Shown one piece after another: positions 57,904 through 60,572 of a stretch of DNA of 60,572 bases (the first letter of the stretch is position 1; each line of letters begins with the position of its first letter). The translations under genes and the position numbers were made by a program. The stretch is from Chloroflexota bacterium (GTDB lineage: Bacteria; Chloroflexota; Anaerolineae; Anaerolineales; Anaerolineaceae): positions 1 through 60,572 of the forward strand of contig JAAZNW010000086.1 in NCBI GenBank assembly GCA_012798065.1, read 5' to 3'. The notes beneath the pieces were generated by a model. That model did no database searches. It saw only the letters and a program-made list of their open reading frames with translations, and was not told where the DNA came from.

Positions 57904-58965
57904 ATGTTTAAAAAGTCATACTTGCTTGTGTTCGTCGCAATTCTGATGGTCGTCAGCCTGATGGCTGGTTGCGCCAAGCCGCCCGTTGCGCCAACGACCG
58001 CCCCCGCTGAAGTCGAAGCACCTGAAGCCCCCGCAGCTGAAGAATCCGGGGTAATCAAGGTCTATGGCGCGTTTGCCACCCCCATTGAAGAGCCATGGGA
58101 TGGTGTCATCCATGACGCGCTGCTCAAAGCCAAGGAAGAGGGCCTTATCGAGTACACCTACACTGAAGATATCGGCTACTCAGGCGATATGGAACGCGTG
58201 CTGCGCGAAATCGCAGAACAGCAGAAACCCCAGTTGATCATGGGTGACGCGTTCGTGAACGAAGAAGCCGTGCGCCGTGTGGCTGCCGATTATCCCGAGA
58301 TCGCCTTTGCTTTCGGTTCTGAGCTTGGCCCGGTCGCTCCAAACCTGGCAGTATTTGATAACTGGATCCACGAACCGGCTTACCTGTGCGGTATGCTCGC
58401 CGGCGGGTTGACCAAGACCAACACCATCGGTGTGGTCGCGGCTGTGCCCATCCCCGAAGTTAACCGTCTGGTGAATGCTTTCATCGCGGGAGCCAAGGAA
58501 ACCAACCCAGAGGTTAAGGTTCTCGTTTCCTTCATTAACTCGTTCTTTGATCCTGCCACTGCCAAAGAGCAGGCCCTGGCGCACATCAGCGCTGGCGCGG
58601 ATGTGCTCTTTGCTGAGCGCGCTGGAGTGATCGAAGCGGCCGCCGAAAAGGGTGTCTTCGTGTTCGGCAACATGAGCGACCAGAACGAAATCGCCCCCGA
58701 ATGGGTCATCAGCGGTCCAGTCTGGAATATGACCCCCACCGTTGAATACGTGGTCAAGCAGGTCAAGGCTGGCACTTTCACCGCCATGGACCTGAAGGAC
58801 TTCAACATGTATGCGTTGGGCGGCGCGACCTTGGCACCATTCCACGGCAATGAAAGCAAGATCCCGGCCGATGTGCTCGCCGCGGTCACTGCCAAAGAAG
58901 AAGCCATCAAGTCTGGTATGTTCCGTGTTCCCATCGACGAAGCACAACCAGCCGCTGTAAATTAA
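57904..58965 (+). CDS. BMP-family substrate-binding lipoprotein (nucleoside-type ABC importer)
   Basis: A 353-residue lipoprotein of the basic membrane protein (PnrA/Med) family. The ATG at 57904 has AAGGAG. The signal peptide ends at the lipobox LMAGC, then a Pro/Ala/Glu linker. Then GVIKVYGAFATPIEEPWDGV, the ligand loop IMGDAFVNEEAVRRVAADYP, NWIHEPAYLCGMLAGGLTKT and EWVISGPVWNMTPTVEYVV are typical. PnrA-type members bind purine nucleosides. This matches the nucleobase enzymes upstream. Confidence 0.9.
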   Translation: MFKKSYLLVFVAILMVVSLMAGCAKPPVAPTTAPAEVEAPEAPAAEESGVIKVYGAFATPIEEPWDGVIHDALLKAKEEGLIEYTYTEDIGYSGDMERVLREIAEQQKPQLIMGDAFVNEEAVRRVAADYPEIAFAFGSELGPVAPNLAVFDNWIHEPAYLCGMLAGGLTKTNTIGVVAAVPIPEVNRLVNAFIAGAKETNPEVKVLVSFINSFFDPATAKEQALAHISAGADVLFAERAGVIEAAAEKGVFVFGNMSDQNEIAPEWVISGPVWNMTPTVEYVVKQVKAGTFTAMDLKDFNMYALGGATLAPFHGNESKIPADVLAAVTAKEEAIKSGMFRVPIDEAQPAAVN

Positions 58966-58976
58966 TCCGAAAATCA

Positions 58977-59008
58977 GGGGCGGCAGAAGGTAACTCTGCC
59001 GCCCCCCT
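58977..59008 (+). terminator. Attenuating stem-loop after the binding-protein gene
   Basis: GGGGCGGCAGA, 7-base loop, TCTGCCGCCCC, CC, TTT. Perfect 11-bp stem; it probably reduces transcription into the ATPase and permease genes so that binding protein is in excess. Confidence 0.75.
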
Positions 59009-59045
59009 TTAAATCCGTACCGAAATCTACGATGAAGGATTTGCC

Positions 59046-60530
59046 ATGTTAGCTGTTGAAATGAAGCACATAAATAAAACCTTCGGCCCGGTAAAAGCCA
59101 ATCAAGACGTGAGTTTCGAATTGGAGCAGGGTGAGATTCACGCCCTGTTAGGAGAAAACGGCGCCGGTAAAACAACCTTGATGCGTATTCTCTATGGTTT
59201 ATACAGAGCCGATAGCGGTGAAATCGTCATTAATGGTAAAAAAGTAACCATTCATTCACCTAAAGACGCCATTGCCGCCGGCATTGGCATGGTTACCCAA
59301 CATTTCACTCTCGTGCCCACCCTGACTGTTGCTGAAAACATTGTCCTGGGTTATTCAAACAAGATGGTTCTTTCTCAAAAAGAAATCGAGAAGGATGTTG
59401 CCCAGGCTTCTGAAAAATATGGCATCCCGGTGGACCCTTCCACCCTGGTGAAGAACCTGTCAGTTGGAGAAAGACAGCGCGTGGAAATTCTCAAAGCGTT
59501 ATACCGCAACGCGCGCATCCTCATTATGGATGAACCGACGGCTGTGCTGGTGCCACAGGAAGTTGATGTTCTGTTCGAATCCCTCGTCAGATTGGTGAAA
59601 TCTGGCCTTTCCGTGATATTTATCAGTCATAAACTCGTCGAAGTGATGACTGTTTGCGACAGAATCACCGTGCTGCGCGACGGCAAGGTCGCCAATACGG
59701 TTAAAAAATCCGAAACCACCCAGGTTGACCTGGCAAAAATGATGGTTGGTCGTGAAACTTTCGGCGTCCAGCGCCAGTCTGCACGTGAAGCGAGCGAACC
59801 TGTCTATGAAGTCACTGAAATCACCCTCGAAGGAAAACACGGGCGCAAAGTGCTGGATAAAGTCACTTTTAACGTCGGTGTAGGCGAGATTCTCGGTATC
59901 GCCGGAGTATCAGGTAACGGACAGGGAGAGCTTACTGAGGTGCTTAACGGTCTTGTAAAACCCAGCAGCGGCACAATAAAAATCAATGGGAAAGACATCA
60001 CCTGCTGCTCACCGAGCGCCATTTCTGATTGTGGCATCGGTCGCACGCCGCAAGACAGACACGAAGGCACCATCGGTGAACTCACCGTGGCAGAAAACCT
60101 TGCTCTGGAGCATATTTCCAATTACCATCGTAAAGGGATGTTGGATCGGAAAAAAATCCAGGAAGACGCTGCGCAGACCATTCAGGAATTCCAGATCAAA
60201 GCCTCTCCAGGCGACCAGTTGCGCAAGTTATCCGGCGGGAATATGCAAAAAGTTGTGCTGGCGCGCGCTTTATCGCGTAAACCAAAAGTGCTCATTGCTT
60301 CACAACCCACCCGCGGGTTGGACGTCGGCGCGACCGAATATGTACGCAACAGGCTGCTCAAAGAAAGAGAACGCGGTACTGCGGTGGTCTTGCTCTCAGA
60401 AGACCTGGACGAAGTACTGGCGTTGTCTGACCGCATCGCAGTGATCTATGAAGGCAGTATCCGGGGTATCATCCCGGCGGTTGAAGCCACCCCTGAGAAG
60501 CTGGGGCTGCTGATGGCCGGCGCCGCTTAG
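59046..60530 (+). CDS. ABC importer ATPase with two nucleotide-binding domains (BMP/nucleoside type)
   Basis: A 494-residue tandem ATPase of the RbsA/YufO class. Domain 1 (about 1-245) has Walker A LLGENGAGKTTLMRILYGLY, signature LSVGERQRVEILKAL and Walker B ILIMDEPTAVLVP. Domain 2 (about 260-490) has a degenerate Walker A (GVSGNGQGELTEVL), signature LSGGNMQKVVLARAL and LIASQPTRGLDVGA, where the Walker B glutamate is Gln, as usual in this class. Coupled with the BMP-type binding protein and the permease gene starting at 60559. Confidence 0.92.
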   Translation: MLAVEMKHINKTFGPVKANQDVSFELEQGEIHALLGENGAGKTTLMRILYGLYRADSGEIVINGKKVTIHSPKDAIAAGIGMVTQHFTLVPTLTVAENIVLGYSNKMVLSQKEIEKDVAQASEKYGIPVDPSTLVKNLSVGERQRVEILKALYRNARILIMDEPTAVLVPQEVDVLFESLVRLVKSGLSVIFISHKLVEVMTVCDRITVLRDGKVANTVKKSETTQVDLAKMMVGRETFGVQRQSAREASEPVYEVTEITLEGKHGRKVLDKVTFNVGVGEILGIAGVSGNGQGELTEVLNGLVKPSSGTIKINGKDITCCSPSAISDCGIGRTPQDRHEGTIGELTVAENLALEHISNYHRKGMLDRKKIQEDAAQTIQEFQIKASPGDQLRKLSGGNMQKVVLARALSRKPKVLIASQPTRGLDVGATEYVRNRLLKERERGTAVVLLSEDLDEVLALSDRIAVIYEGSIRGIIPAVEATPEKLGLLMAGAA

Positions 60531-60558
60531 GCTTATTTCTCGCATTGGAGGATTTATT

Positions 60559-60572
60559 GTGATCAAATTCCG
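60559..60572 (+). CDS. Start of an ABC permease gene (truncated by the window end)
   Basis: GTG at 60559 with TTGGAGGA eight bases upstream; only four codons (VIKF) and two bases are visible. Identity as a BMP-type permease is inferred purely from operon order. Confidence 0.5.

Overview
The window reads as a chromosomal segment of a mesophilic, probably anaerobic Chloroflexota bacterium of the Anaerolineae type. This is inferred from gene content rather than a marker gene: lipoproteins with Thr/Pro/Ala-rich linkers, a giant MalT/BTAD regulator, DUF5317, an Os1348-type NHLP protein, HD-GYP, and Mo-hydroxylase and BMP-type transport operons. Genes are dense and run in strand-coherent operons. 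I see no rRNA, tRNA, insertion sequence, phage gene or CRISPR array.

Layout. 1-8370: amine/amino-acid catabolism, with a truncated Na+/solute symporter, two class III aminotransferases, an Lrp regulator, an APC permease, a saccharopine-dehydrogenase-like enzyme and a SucD-like CoA-acylating aldehyde dehydrogenase. 8369-9647: two unknown genes. 9759-20918: a nucleobase/ureide operon with FdrA, DUF1116, a double-domain cyclase-family protein, a three-subunit molybdenum hydroxylase with a CoxG-like protein and a small membrane protein, and an NCS2 nucleobase permease. 20974-23246: an NmrA-like protein, two unknowns and a c-type cytochrome lipoprotein. 23459-29639 (minus strand): a bacterial microcompartment (BMC) operon with RpiB, DeoC, acylating aldehyde dehydrogenase, one BMC-H, one BMC-T, EutJ, two intact EutN-type vertex proteins and a third interrupted by an in-frame TGA. 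It faces a GntR/HutC regulator across a compact double promoter and operator.

30482-39575: a membrane glycosyltransferase, a methyltransferase, a repeat-bearing DhaL-like protein, a PadR regulator with a siderophore/cobalamin-type ABC importer and THEP1 NTPase, and a patatin. 39630-45470 (minus strand): a MalT/BTAD regulator followed by two tandem 35-codon genes encoding identical short hydrophobic peptides, then DUF5317, an Os1348-type NHLP protein and a GAF/HD-GYP protein. A direct repeat placed like a SARP box precedes the peptide genes. 45628-52113: small membrane proteins, YdcF, a lipoprotein, and a PhnCDEE transporter whose permeases carry extracytoplasmic insertions. 52660-end: a second molybdenum hydroxylase, a CodA-like amidohydrolase, and a BMP-family importer whose permease runs off the edge.

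Working together: the BMC operon (DeoC, RpiB, acylating ALDH) fits the sugar-phosphate-utilising (SPU) type that would process deoxyribose/ribose phosphates. The two Mo hydroxylases, CodA-like amidohydrolase, NCS2 permease, FdrA/DUF1116 pair and BMP importer fit uptake and breakdown of nucleobases and nucleosides. The window therefore looks like a scavenging region for nucleic-acid detritus (inference). The least explained piece, and my best candidate for an undescribed system, is the regulator/twin micropeptide/NHLP/HD-GYP block at 39630-45470.
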